Shown: positions 1 to 12,393 of the stretch, piece by piece
Layout: every line of letters begins with the position of its first letter
Position numbering within the stretch: position 1 is the stretch's first letter
From: Mesodorylaimus sp. YZB2_4
Lineage: Eukaryota; Nematoda; Enoplea; Dorylaimida; Dorylaimidae
NCBI GenBank assembly: GCA_030248295.1
Contig: JASANH010001195.1
Span: 62,001 to 126,000 of the forward strand
Reading direction: 5' to 3'
DNA length: 64,000 bases
Position numbers and translations under genes: made by a program
Notes under the pieces: generated by a model
Database searches by the model: none
What the model was told of the DNA's origin: nothing
Seen by the model: only the letters and a program-made list of their open reading frames with translations

Positions 1-336
1 TTGCTCGCAGATACTGCAAGTTTGATAGATGATCATGCTGAATGCAATAACGAGGGCGATTCGAAACATCATTCTGTCAGGTTTCCACTTTGCGTCGTAA
101 GCTTCTGGGAGGCCAGCTATGGTCACGCGCTCAGAGAACATTTTATACGGGTTAACATACTCTTCCTCTTTAGCCAAATTATTTTCATCCATTGAGTCAA
201 TGCTTCCATTGAAGTCATGTGCGCTACCATCACTCGTGCGCTGCAGACCTTTAGGACCCGGCTGATCATCAGGAATTCTGGGGCCAGATTGATTTTGTTG
301 AGATAAGGTGGTTTCCAAATTATCCAACCAACCCAT
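1..336 (-). CDS. DEG/ENaC-family sodium channel, first coding exon (partial)
   Basis: The minus strand is open from an ATG at 336-334 to the window edge (112 codons, no stop), so only the N-terminus is visible and the rest lies off the left end. The first ~65 residues are polar and acidic. They lead into MFSERVTIAGLPEAYDAKW and then a basic-hydrophobic step (KPDRMMFRIALVIAFSMIIY) that looks like the start of the first membrane segment of the amiloride-sensitive channel family (ASC/DEG/ENaC). In that family this cytosolic stretch carries a conserved His-Gly pair that controls gating; here the aligned position reads Ala-Gly. The family forms trimeric Na+ channels gated by peptides, protons or force. 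The pore, Cys-rich ectodomain and second membrane segment are not in view, so the assignment rests on one motif and could be revised. It is divergent from the neighbouring plus-strand gene, with 1.6 kb between the two starts. Confidence 0.62.
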   Translation of the reverse strand, partial: MGWLDNLETTLSQQNQSGPRIPDDQPGPKGLQRTSDGSAHDFNGSIDSMDENNLAKEEEYVNPYKMFSERVTIAGLPEAYDAKWKPDRMMFRIALVIAFSMIIYQTCSICEQ

Positions 337-731
337 TCTGTTGTGAAACGTTGAATTGGGAATGGGTGGAATCAGAATGTAGTTATAGTCGTAGTAGAAT
401 ACGGTAAGAGCTCGTGACGATGATTCCGAAGAGTTGTGGTGCAAAACAGGTAGTCCGTAGGTCTCTAGTTTCCACCGTCTAGAACTAGGACGAGAAGAAT
501 ACAATGGCGCGCCGTTGAGTCTAGTTTGGTAACCACTTTAACATTCGGGTCGTAGCTTAGATGAGCTTCCCTGGTCGCGGCTCTCTGTCCCTACTCACAC
601 GTTATACGTCTCCCCCCCAAGATTCGTCCAACGTCCTTATGTGGCACAGTCGATTTCAAGTTTATTGGGTTCAAACAACATGGACACAAATGAGGGGACG
701 TTCGATTTAAAAAGGGATAAGTCAAACTCGA

Positions 732-788
732 TGATACATACTATACGTATAGGTGTGGGCATATCACCTATCCGTATAGTATGTATCA
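732..788. repeat. Inverted repeat, 24-bp arms
   Basis: The left arm 732-755 (TGATACATACTATACG...) pairs with the right arm 765-788 with about one mismatch across a 9-base spacer. It could be a foldback element or a regulatory hairpin in the shared upstream region. Confidence 0.75.
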
Positions 789-999
789 CTACCGTGCCTG
801 CTTAGACCAGCCAACCAGACGCACAATGCTGAAGGACGATTTTCGCCGGCTAATAACTGGAGAACGGTTTGACAAAAATTTCTGATTTTCCGCACACGTT
901 GCAGAATAGGCCGGCTACAATCTTGCCAATTTTTATCAGAATCCGTCCCCTCCGTCGTCGAGTTCCAGAATACGCGATTTCTTGTTTAGGGGGAGAAGA

Positions 1000-1023
1000 C
1001 GAGGAGGAGGAGGAGGAGGAGGA
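1000..1023. repeat. GGA trinucleotide microsatellite
   Basis: A short perfect GAG/GGA repeat. The poly-Ser and poly-Glu reading frames that cross it are artefacts of the repeat. Confidence 0.8.
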
Positions 1024-1983
1024 GACAACATGTGCCTTGATCAACCAGAGGTAATACAGTTGTAAATGTTCGTTCTTCTGAAAGCTGTAACTTCCCTAAT
1101 CTGCCTTTTGACGGTCATTTTTTTGAAGCTTTAATTTCTGAAAAGTTATTCCTAAAAATAGTTACTTTTTTTGCCTTTTTTAATCCATCGCTCGTCAGGT
1201 ACTGAACTGACTTCGATAAAAATTGATATGGTTGCAGATCTGACCTATCTTGCGATGCATGCGAAAAAATCAACTGTGTTGGTTCAATCATTCTTGGGTT
1301 ATCAACTATGAAGTGGTACTCAGAAGAATATTTCAATAGCAGCTCTGCTTGGCAAACTTTGCCGCGCCCAACAGCACTGCTATTTGCTGCATCTATGCGA
1401 TAATAACGTGACTCTTCTCTCTGTGCGTGCAGCCCAATGCCATAGCCCTGTTCCCCATGAAAACAAGTAGGCGTACCTGAATCTGAAGGCGGGTATCGAA
1501 ATGTGTGAAGGCGTGAGATAACGTTTAAAGCCGAGGCGCACCAAAGCGATGACTGTTCAACGATTAGTCATGGCTGGTGGCCTTCTGTTGCACTTCTGTC
1601 TTCCATAAACGGCAAAGTGATAAAGCGCAGCTGGCTATAAAAGTCTCATCGCGGCCCGTGCGGCTGCTGTAAATGCTTTCGCGCTGTTGAGAAGCGTTTT
1701 TCTGTTGCTTTATTTCGAGTAGTAGGCCAGTTTTTCGTGGTCGTGACCTGAACGAGATTTATTTATTAATTCAATAAGCAAAGGTTGGTTGCCGGTTTTG
1801 GTTTGTGGCCTGCTAGCGATGGGAAAGAGCGTGGCTGCGATGGATTCGTAATCTTCCCATTGGCCATGGGCGGATACTTTTCTGACTGCATTGGAGTTTC
1901 CTTGGGATGCATACCAAAATTGGTCATTTCTACATGCAAATCAGGCTTTTTGATTCTAGGTCAGCCCGAAGTTGTATCGCATA

Positions 1984-4900
1984 ATGATCAGAGATCGGAT
2001 CTGCCAAAAACTTTTGTCCTTATCGATCTTGATTTTGTTCGGCGTGGAAATCATTTCTGGCCAAGGCATTCCCGGTCGAGCTGTACCTGTCCAACAGGAC
2101 ACCAGGTCTCAGCAACCCTTCCATAGAGGTAATTGATTGGAATGTCAGCTTAAAGTTTAGTCACAGAAAATGTAGTTCTTGGATTTTCAGACAGAGGAAA
2201 TCTTTATCCTTACGGGGCCGTAGCCCGCGATAGCAAATTGGAAGGAAGAGAAGCTCAGACTGGTCGGCAGGTCGATTTATTGACTTATTTCCCATACTAT
2301 GGTGCACGATATAACTACTCGATTGTAAGTATAACTGATTGTGTATCCGCTATTTCACGGCATTTCCATAAAAATTCGAGTCCTGCCGGCATGGCCTCCT
2401 GTTGAGTTAGAATCATAAAATTGATTAGCCCTATTATTATAAACCAGATCACAGCTTCTGTCAGCTTGAACTTTTAAAATTCCCCCCCCCCTCCCTCTTG
2501 GGCGTCTCCAAAGCAATCTATATAGCACGTTAGCCCTTCTACTCATTTCTGTTGCGAACCTACACGAAATGCGCTATAGAGCAAGGGACATATTTATGTT
2601 TGCTATAAATGGTTACAGCAAAGATTATTTTCGGGCGCATTTCAAATTTTTGGAAAGCTGATGGCTAGTTATTTAAACTGCTAGATATGCTGCAGACCAT
2701 AGAAAAAGTAACAGAAGTATGAGTTAGATTGGGTTTAGGTTTGGGTTTGTGACACTTTGACAGCGACAATAACAGAGTAACACAAACTGATTAGATGGTA
2801 GATTATGAGCATGCTTAATCATGGTTCGATCACCCGCACTATCGATGGATAATCACATTTGATGATTGCATTAATCAAACTTATCTTTCGACTGTCCAGT
2901 CTCCCGATGAAAGTAAGGTACAGTACCTGTGAACCGCACAAACCCAATAAAAGTACTTCAGCAAGTCTCAATGGCATTCTGGCTTCAGATAGGAGATTTT
3001 CGCCTTTTGACCAAAATCTATAAGACTCCTCATGGTTTATGCTGGCAAATTGAGAAAATGATCTACAGTATGTGGACTCACAAAGAGTCATTCAGTCTCC
3101 CATGGTCTATGATTTTGATGGCCACGCTGTTTCGTATGTGATTGTGCCTATGAGCATGGGTGGGTAACACAGGCTGGAATAATAGTAGCGCTGCTGCACG
3201 CTGGAGAAGTTCCGTTTCTTTTTTCAGATCTCAGTCCATGGTTATATCACATTCGGCGATTTATTGGACGACGGTTTGGATTTCCTGATGGGCGACGAGG
3301 TAAAAAATTGGCCCGAGCAATCTGATCCGGCCACCATTGCTGTGTATGCTTGTCGTCAGCGAGAAATGACCAGTCTGTCAGCTGATCAGCGAGGTGTCTA
3401 TTATCGATTGGTGCTGCGTGATAAGATGCGAGGAAAACTTCCCATTGGACGATTGCATGGACAGAGATATATCGATCCAGATGGCGACGAGTTTTTGAAC
3501 ATTCTGGAGAAAGACTTACGAGGTAAACACTGTCAGATTGAGAGTGATCGGTTTACATGTTGCAATATTTTAGAGGGCATGGTCGGTGCGCAGAATTTCC
3601 ACGCGGATGCTGCCCTGGTGGTCACATGGGAGAATATTACATTTTATCAAGCTTCGAAGGACGACGAAGAAACAAAGGTCTGGCCGGTGTACGTGCTCGA
3701 GTCAGTTTTCACTCACTGAAGTCTAGTGTCTTTTAGCGCGCAACATATCAGGTGGTGTTCATGACCGATGGTGCTGCCCAACTGAGCTATGTTATCCTCA
3801 ATTACCAAACGCTGGGATATTCTGGTGCTGATATTTCTGGACAGGCCAAACGTGGTCGGTGCAAGGTAATGTGGGGTTGGATGGAGTGTCTGTACCAAAC
3901 TACTCACTGTAGATTCAAACTGTAAACACTCAAAATATACCCATTATTTCAAATGGGTCAGTGCCGGGAAAATTATTCGAGGAAATTAAAATGTACAGCA
4001 CATTTCGGTATCGAAATTCTCCCAAATAGTTTATTCCCAAAATCAGCGAGAATGGAATTTACGAAATGGCATAGGCAGTAGTATCCTCTTCTGTCCCTCA
4101 TCTACATACAGAACATCGTAACGGAATGACCATGCTGAATTATAGCGTAAGACTGTCTCAGTACATAGGTGTCTCATGCCCCCGGGGAAACTTCTGAGGG
4201 GGAACTATCATAGAAAATAGGTCCTAGGAGGAAACTAACGGAAGTAACGAACAAACAGAGTGTGGCCATAATTAGGACTGCTTTCTGTAGGCTCAATTTA
4301 ATGGTGGCAATCAAACCGGAGTTGTTCTGGTCGATCCCGTTTATTCCAAATTCCCCTCCCTCCTCGCCGCCATGTCATCAGTTCCCCACATCGTCAGTGG
4401 TCGTTACCTATTTCGCGTCGATGATATTGTCAGACGCGGTGGATGCTCCAACATGACTTCTGGAACTTGTAAGTTTTTTTGTTGATTCGAATTTCTAGAA
4501 CAGAACTCACCAGTTTCTCCTGCATTTCAGACCGCATGACCATCTATCCAGATTTGGTAAATGCCATGGGCGATGTGAATGTGCAAGTGAACGGGCCGTG
4601 CCTGACGGGCAAGGAATCCCCCGTATTGCAGGTGTCTGAATCCACTGTAAGTAACGATACTCCTTCTTCCTCGAGGCAAGACGCAGCACCTGTGGCGTGT
4701 TTTAGGCAGCCATATGCAAAATAAAAAATGCCGCCATTGCTGAATGCAAAATGCAACGAAACTATCAATGGGGAACGCGTAAAGTGTTTTTTCAAGTTGG
4801 TCAGAACAAGGCCTATGTCGGATCGATATATTATGGTGAGTGACTGCTGGGATTGGATTGGGCAGCGATCAATAATCGATCGTCACACTGATCGGCTATT

Positions 4901-7900
4901 GATCATGGCATGACACTGCAGGATAAACCAGGCAGTAATCGCTGTTTTTTATTTCAGTGCCACCTGGCTTGGATATACTGCAGTTGGACATAGGGCCTCG
5001 CGAGAAATGGTTTGAGCGAAAACCACCCATGGTACAACGCCTGAAGTGGTATCCAGGAAATTTTACGAATGAACGTGGCGATATAATCCCCAGCCTCCGT
5101 CTGGCATTATGGGGGTACAAGGAACGTCGAGATGGGCAGGGCACAAAATTTGTTCCAGTCCTCGAGAAAATAGGCATCATCAATTCGGCTGTACCAAACA
5201 ATGCTGGGGTCGATAACAAGGGCGAGATGGTATTCGATTTTCAAGCGCAGACACCTCAGTGGGTAGGCAACGGCGAAAGAGACTTATGGACGTATCGATT
5301 TGGTTTCCTTCGTCTTTACGTCGAGGATAGCATGCAGCCGAATGGAGAAGGGGGAGGGTAAGTCACATTTCACTGTCACATGGGTTCGAATTCCGGCAGG
5401 TACAACTCTCATACAATTTCTTATGCAACCAAAAGGAATTACTCCCTTTCAGAATCTGGAGTCCGCCAATACCCCTTCATTGGTGGTGGGGTCAAGAGGA
5501 TGTGGTGGAACGCGTTGCCGTGGACAAATGCATGCAATGGTACAATGAAGATGGCAATCAATGGAATTTCATCATGGACACGGAAACCAATAGTTCGTGC
5601 CCTTGCCGGATGGAACAGGCCCAGCTGGACATTGGACGCTACATGCCTCATCCGAGGTGCTCCGAGCGAATGAGAAATTTGGGCTGTGATGCTTACCACG
5701 GAGCAAAGGAGTGCTTCCTGTCTGCTCAGAATGTCCAAGGGTACGATTTTTGGCCTTGGTGTTTAAAAGCAAGCTGCATGAAAACATGTTTTAGGAACTA
5801 TGTCACGCATTATGGGCAAGTTTGCTGCTACGATCGGGATGGCTATCTTATGCAGACGAGCTACCAGTCAGTGGTGCAAGTGGAAAACTACCCATATCAT
5901 CCTGGCTTCCCACAAAGGGCCTACGAATTTGGTACTTTTCCCTTCACCAAGCAATTTGAGGTGTGTCGATGTCTGAAATACCAACCCAATTTAAACTTAT
6001 CACTGACTCAGTGATCAAGGTTGCCGGTTTTTTCGATTAATTCACAACTCCTGGTCACTTAATGATTGTCTCGATGCTCAAATCAATGCGTAGAATCCCA
6101 TTTTAGAGTGCTTACAGCTCTCCTGAATTTCAGATTCCAGTTTTATCCAACTATTACCACGATGTTATGCCGTATTTCTTTTGTTGCAAATGGGTGAAGG
6201 ACCACTGCCAATTTTTTTATTGGCGTCGCCCGAGCAGTGGATGCCAGAATTATCAGCCACCTGGTGTATCGACTGTGATGGGTGCTGGACATTTTGTGAC
6301 TGTGGACAATCTCAAATACACCTACAACGAACCTGGCACTTTCGTACTACTCGAGCGACCAGAAATCAAGGGGCAGTATCACCACGGGTACAGTCAACCT
6401 TCAATGCCTCGACTTTTGATCGAAGTCAGGTTGGAAAGATACCCGAATAGAATGGTTGATTTCAGTAAGTGATTATTGCAGAGTAATAGCAGTCAATATC
6501 GATTGATCGATACAATTAATATTGATTGATCGATGCGATTAACATCGATTGGTCGATACAATTAATATAGATCAATCGACCATCGATTGATCCATGACCA
6601 ATCGAAATCTCACCGATTGATCAGAATCGCCTGGTGACTGATCAGGCATGCTAAAATATTATAATGATGTAAAATGGATATTGATGTCATGATCGGCTGA
6701 TCACTCGATGAAGTACTGTCGATGCCTATCAGTCAGACCCTAGACCAACCAGTCGATCAAGCATATTGATCGAAGCTTCTAATTTTATCGATTATCAACC
6801 TCAATTTTTTCAGGTCACAGAGGAACCCGTCAAGCTGATTTAGTCCAGCCATTGAATGTCAGCGTGGTGACGGGCCTGGCAATCCAGGAGGGGTCAAGCA
6901 AAGAATTCGATCGGGTAGTCTTCGTTTTACGGAAGGACACACGACGCGTGAAATATCGATTGAATGTGCTGGTCAACGATGAACTGAGATACTTCGATGT
7001 GGTGACAAGACAGAAATTCCGTGGCGTCATGATCTACGCCAATGACTGGAAGGAAGGCCAGTCGGAGATGTACGCCGCTTTGGAAAAAAGTCGAATTGGA
7101 ATTAGGATCAGAGAAAGTTATGGAGTAGAAATTGCTAAGAATATGATTTTTGAAGAATCCTATGGCCTGTTGGACGTCATGATCTCCATTCCACCTGAGA
7201 ACTTGATGGTAAGAGGGGAAAGTGTGGTCATGCGTGGGCTGTGTGCGCTTGAAAGACGAGAACCAATACCTTTTTGAAAACATTCTTCTGGCTATATTTT
7301 AAAGACGATGATAAAACCCATCAGTATTTACCTTCATGCACCCGCAATACCAAGTTCATCTTTTACAGGTTCCCGACCCAGCAGGTCAGTTAAACTGGGA
7401 TCACGCGCTGGCTGGCCTCGTCGGCACGTTCACGCATAATGTTCAAGACGAATTCTTGGACCCATCTTCCAGAAGACCCATGGGTTCAACAGCTGGCGCT
7501 TCCGAAACTGCTGCTCAGTTTGCCAGATTATGTAAGGCCTCACTAATATTTGAATTTCCCGCCCTAAAACATTTTGAAAATCAGCTTCGAAATGTTCTGT
7601 TTTTCAGGGAAAGTCGATGGTGTCCATTTTCCGGACCTCTTTACTCTGACTGATCAAAATAACGAAGCCTTGCCTGAGTCAGCCTTGCTGGGTCCAGTGT
7701 ATCAGTACGCCAAGAACCACGCGGGGGACCAGCAATTTGTGCCCCAATACGATATCATATTCTCCCAGAGTTATGAGCATTGCCGAATGCAAGCTGGACA
7801 CGATCGCGACTGCCCCAGTCCACGAACCATGGCCGACATAGAACGTGTGTGCCTGCAAATGCCCCAGTGCAAGTATGACTACTTCGAAACCAGGCAATCG

Positions 7901-9208
7901 GTGTTGGCTGTTCAAGTAAAACAAGAATTCCATTCCTATCTGGAAGCCCAAGAATTTGGAACGAAGAGATGTGAGTCGTGTGTTTCGTTTGTCGTCCGAA
8001 TTGCAGTCTTTTGAGGAGGAATAGGGTCTTACTACTGTACCTCCCGACTGAGATACACTGATCCAAGCATCCGAACTGATAGGTTGTACGAAAATAAGTC
8101 CGAATCCGTACTACAGGAGGGAACGAACACTTCAGCCCAGAGCAGCCTTCTGACTTTTCCCACCTGTTCCATGGCTGAAACATCGCCCTGACAGGTGACG
8201 CTCCAGCTGCTGGTCAGCGAGTAGACGAACCTGTACTGCGCTGGGCGACATGACTACACCCTAACCCTGATATAAACTGTTTGTATCACCCCCGTTCCTT
8301 TCAGACAACAGCTGCGGTGCCATCAACATCGAGTACCCCGAGTACCTAATCATCGACCCACCCACTGGCAAGTTGTATCTGGAAGGCGACAGCGTCCATT
8401 TCGACTGCTACCAAGAACATTGGGTCAAAGGTCAAAGTTCGTTCCGATGTACCCAAGGTGGATGGACGAAAGGAAACCAGCCCTGGTGCAGATGTAAGTC
8501 AATTCTGTGGTATTGATTTTCACTACAGAAGTCTAAAATTGATGTGGTTTCAGCGAAGCAATTGGAAAATACCCAAAAAATATTGGCCATTGTGTTTGGC
8601 ATATTGTGTTTTATTGTTGTCCTCTTGGGAGTATTTATGTGCTGCTTTTGCGTCAGACGGTCGAGGCAGACGAGAGGAAAAGTGTTCAAGGCTGTTGAGT
8701 AAGTGGGGCTACTTTAGACAATAGAATGGTCGTTGCAGCGTATCTGAGGGCACTGAAACATTGGCATCACCATGGACCCACTCATGGCACACTGATCAGA
8801 CTCTTGAAGCTGGGATCGTGACTCAACTGAACTTCCATTCCAATCAGTTTTTTAAAAGGCACTGATTGGATATTCGCCGTTTCACGCCAGGCATCCTTGC
8901 AGCTTCAGCGAGTTGACCCCTAAAATTATATGTCTTTCAGACCTATTCGACCACTCACAATCAGAGGGATAAGTGATCCAGCCCCAAAACCATCTCCAAC
9001 CAAAGTCACAATTTCTGGCGTTGACACCATCCCGTTGGTGCACGCGAATCCGAGCGACAATGAATGGGAGCCGGCCAAAGATCTCGAACGTAAGCAGCCT
9101 GTCCTTGTGGAGTCATTCGAGGGATCTGTTCGCAGCAGTCCGATGGCCATGCAAAAATCCCTGGAGTATACTCCGCCTCGCATAAATGGGAAGAAAACTT
9201 GGGTGTGA
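1984..9208 (+). CDS. mesh: Mesh-like protein (NIDO-AMOP-VWD-sushi-TM), 18 exons
   Basis: Exons: 1984-2128, 2191-2324, 3228-3522, 3574-3677, 3737-3865, 4291-4468, 4531-4646, 4706-4835, 4958-5357, 5453-5740, 5795-5960, 6134-6464, 6814-7208, 7369-7531, 7608-7970, 8305-8493, 8554-8698, 8941-9208. All junctions are GT-AG and keep phase, giving 1312 residues (fly Mesh is about 1400). A signal peptide (LLSLSILILFGVEIISGQG) is followed by a NIDO domain (about 50-270), an AMOP domain with paired cysteines (about 560-695), a VWD domain (from GAGHFVTVDN, about 745-990), a sushi/CCP domain (about 1113-1175), one membrane helix (about 1184-1208) and a cytosolic tail. The tail ends KTWV, a class I PDZ ligand. 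In insects Mesh organises smooth septate junctions of gut epithelium. The start was chosen for the signal peptide. Domain order makes the family call firm; the exact exon set is my reconstruction. Confidence 0.9.
6498..6566. repeat. Three tandem 23-bp units inside a GATC-rich mesh intron
   Basis: Units at 6498-6520, 6521-6543 and 6544-6566 share the core ATCGATTGATCGATACAATT with a few changes. They lie in the intron 6465-6813, most of which is rich in ATCGAT/GATC words. Confidence 0.8.
8739..8865 (+). other. Possible alternative last exon of the mesh-like gene
   Basis: An acceptor (CGTTGCAG) at 8738 joins in phase to the donor of exon 17 and reads 41 codons to a TGA at 8863-8865. The resulting tail (DVSEGTETLASPWTHSW...) would lack the KTWV PDZ ligand. 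It may equally be chance open frame in the intron. Confidence 0.25.
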
Positions 9209-10553
9209 GAATCTGAAGAGGTCATTTTATGACATTGTTTTCCCAGTCATAATATCACGCGTTGCTGGTTTTAAAAATTTGCCAAAATTTGAGCACAATG
9301 CTTTCTGTTTACAGGTTTTTTATGCTTTCAGATACATGTATGTAGTTCCTGAGATGAGAATCTTTTTGTATTTGGATTTTGTGTGACTTATACTTTTGTA
9401 TCGGTTTCAATGCAGGTAGGTCTAGTTATTGTAGTGGTTGTAGGTTTTCTTGCATTATGTGTGTGGAATTATTATTTTGCATTTCACGAAGTGCGTATGA
9501 GAAGCATGAGAACTGTGTGCATATCAGGCAAACAGGTTTCTGTGTCTCCACTGCAAAAAGCATGCCATTCTTATCAATTCTGTTTTGCAGTACCTGTCCG
9601 CAGGGATCGTCTGCGGCATACTGTAGTTGCGAAAGATTGTGCTGCGGTATAATCGCTTGAGATGCCCGTGATCATCGCTGGCATCATTTATCATCCACAA
9701 AATGTCAGCGTCATTTATCTTTATGACAGGTATACAGTACACAGCTACAGTAATCGGATTTCATCACTTCACTAAATTGATCTACCAGCTAGTTAGACAC
9801 GGCGACATAACATTGGATATCGTATATGCAAGGCATAATGGGCCATCTATTTGTGCACATTAGTCTAGCAAAGAGTCCTATGTCAGCATACGCAAATCTA
9901 CTGGCCGCGAGTGCATGCTCATGCATATGCTAATAATGATAACCTTCATCTTGGTTGATCTGACTCGCCACGCTGCCCGATGGAGACACTTGCCAGTCAG
10001 CCATCACATCGTCCACTTGACGCATGTATTTAGGCCCTTTAGCTACCTGAACGGAAATCACAAGTGCAATTGAGTGGAAGAGGAGACAATTCGACTATGT
10101 ACACGAGGGCAAGTTTCTGTGCTGCATTCCAGGATGTGTACAGGAGTGAGCCTACAAGTGGATTGACATGACACAGTCTAGGTCGTAGAGTAGATTTGAT
10201 GAGTATGGATCAATGCGCAGTGGAGTATTGGAGATTTGGGATAAGAGGCCCTGCAAAGGAGTCGAGGTTGAAATAGGGGTGGGCTCTGAGACCTACAGTG
10301 TGCGGCTGTGAGTGGTATGTTTGCAAGTTGAGGACTCACAGCAATTATCATTCAAACTGTAGTTTTTCCAGGCCCCTCGAAAGCATTTTGGGCCCAAGTC
10401 ACCGAAGGAGCGATTGGTGGAACATGCAGCAGGCCTAGAACCCAGAATAGTCACCTAAGTCTTCCGACCACGTCATTGGCTAAAACATCAATCTGACGGG
10501 TGATGTTTCAGCCAATGAGCTTAGGCCAGTGATGGGTGTGAGTGACCCTGGTC
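9209..10553. other. Convergent intergenic region (mesh and K2P 3' ends)
   Basis: No gene recognised. It should hold the 3' UTRs of the plus-strand mesh gene and the minus-strand K2P gene. A foldback repeat lies at 10454-10525. Confidence 0.5.
10454..10525. repeat. Imperfect foldback repeat
   Basis: CCTAAG...CATTGGCTAAAACATCA on the left pairs with TGATGTTTCAGCCAATG...CTTAGG on the right, with about one mismatch in the inner 17 bases. The words around GATGTTTCAGCC recur loosely near 8165 and 29423, which suggests a dispersed element. Confidence 0.55.
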
Positions 10554-12393
10554 TTACCGGCTCCATACAGAGGACAAGCTCTGCAGCACCAGCTCTGGTC
10601 CAGCATGTATCGGATCGATTAGCAGACGTACCTTTTCCGTTAGCCTAGCCCGTTCTGGATCATTTGCGTCACCAGCAACGAAGAAAAATTTGCTCAAAGA
10701 AAATTGCGGAATATCGTATACCGTAGCCAGAAGTAACATCATGCATAACAGACCGATCATAAGGTAACCTAAAAAAAGTATTTTCCTGTCACCAGTTTTC
10801 GCTTTGTCCTAACCCATTACAGACATTTACACGAGTAATTAGCCGGTGGTCATACTGTATGCCTCTGGTATAAACGTCAGTTGTACACTGTGCAGGGACT
10901 GTGATAAATCGCTCCCACGTGTTATAAAGCAAACAGCGGTTACAGTGTGCGTCAAACTGGCCCGGTATGTGTCTCTGAACCTGCATGTGCAACAAATAAC
11001 TACTGTTAATGAATTTAGCTCCCCCCCCCCCCCCCGACAACAAGACACCAGCTCACTAGCTCACCGGTGGTAAACATTTTGTAAAGTGCTCTGTATTCTT
11101 GCTGCGGTTGATCGCCGGGCGTATAATCACCCAAACCAATCGTGGTCAAAGAAACAAAACAGTAATAGAATGCGTCCAAATATGTCCATCTGTTTTCGAT
11201 ACTTTCAAATATAGCTGCTGGAATGATAAAGAAAAAGACAAGGATCAAAGCCACAATTATTGCCAGGTGGATTAGTTGAATTTGAGATGGTTTGTACAAA
11301 TGACCAAGGCGAGAATTCAATTTGCCCATCAGCCAGACCGAGGGAAGTTTGATACATTCAAGGAACGTGCCAATTAGAACTAGGAATAAGGGAATACCAA
11401 TCGAGCAATACGCGATCGTGAATGCTTTGCCTGATTGAGTTACTGGCGAGGAGCTACCGTAGCCTGCAAAAAAATCGGATAGAGTTACAGGCCGAAGGTC
11501 GGAATAAAATATTCTGAGGCAATCTGGAACTCTATTTTTCCCCCAAAGCAGGAAAAGAATTTGTTGGGCGATATCAATTAGTCGAGAAGCAAATAATTAA
11601 ATCTCCTTAAAAAAATTTTATAAAAATAATAAGAAGGCAATAACTTTTTCCTATACTCAAGAGCGATGTGAATCGTGGGTATTTCATGTCTCAAATCCTC
11701 CAGTGTTCAAATCTTCCAACCATAAACCTGCAAACTTGCTGTGACTCGTTATGTCCATAAGATTCAGCAAACCCCCCAAACCAAACTCCTTACCGACTGT
11801 GCTGACCAGCGTGCCAGAGAAGAAGAACGACTGTGCGAATCCCCAACTCGGAGTGTAAGTAACGTTGTTCAACGCAGAGACCCCGCGTTGACTCGCAGCG
11901 ATCACCTTGGCCAAGAGCTCTTCCAAATCAGTATCTAAAGCATCTGGGGTGTGTCAGAGCAGGCCAAATGAAGCACTGGGAACTGGACGCTCTACACTTT
12001 TATTGTGCCTTGATCCAAGCCTTGACCTTATTGACTTGCCTTGACTTTTATTGACCAAGCAGTGTAAACAGGTTTGAAGGGGGCCTGCTTCACTGATTTA
12101 CCTGCTCTAGCCTCATGAAACGCACTTTTCCAAACAGAAGACCGTCTCTTACTTGACAGACATTCATCATTGACGAACTGATTCCTAAACGATTGTAAAT
12201 AGACCCGAAGCTTTTTCGCGTCTCCCTCTTCCACCGGCGCTTCAATCGCTGAATAGACTCCTGCACCAATTAGAAGATAAATAATAAAAATCAATAACCC
12301 GATACTCAATCGAACATTGCTCTGACGCAAATCCAATGGTTCCTTCACACTTTCCAACACACTCCGCTGCAACGAAAAGAACTCGAGTCCCAT
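10554..12393 (-). CDS. TWIK-type two-pore-domain potassium channel
   Basis: Minus-strand exons 12393-12153, 11934-11794, 11463-11065 and 10768-10554 join in phase to 331 residues (human TWIK-1 is 336). M1 is about 27-50 and the extracellular cap carries Cys78 in NDECLS, the position of the TWIK cap disulphide. Pore 1 has the filter TVGYG (126-130), M2 is about 141-163, M3 about 192-213, and pore 2 has TIGLGDY (235-241). The Leu in the second filter is the TWIK-subfamily hallmark. M4 is about 262-277 and a short cytosolic tail follows. K2P dimers carry background K+ leak current. I chose the Met at 12393, just before the M1 region; an acceptor at 12466 suggests an upstream 5' UTR exon. The stop TAA (10554-10556) lies inside a donor-like CGGTAAGA, so a longer spliced tail is possible. 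Confidence 0.9.
11024..11037. repeat. Poly-C run
   Basis: About 14 cytosines in the K2P intron 10769-11064. Similar runs occur near 17321, 20614 (G), 42408 and 56066 (G), so long C/G homopolymers are a habit of this genome. Confidence 0.85.

Larger units (their letters stand above)
337..1983. other. Intergenic region between divergent DEG/ENaC and mesh genes
   Basis: No credible coding sequence; the short open frames here show no family signature. It should hold the promoters of both divergent genes. Visible structure is a 24-bp-arm inverted repeat at 732-788 and a GGA trinucleotide run at about 1000-1023. Confidence 0.6.

Noticed and set aside
1785-2126. A 113-codon frame overlapping mesh exon 1
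   Set aside because: It starts at a TTG, shows no motif, and the neighbouring frame gives a signal peptide and in-phase splicing into the NIDO domain.
2819-3141. Open frames on both strands between mesh exons 2 and 3
   Set aside because: Exons 2 and 3 join directly in phase and preserve the NIDO sequence, so this is intron.
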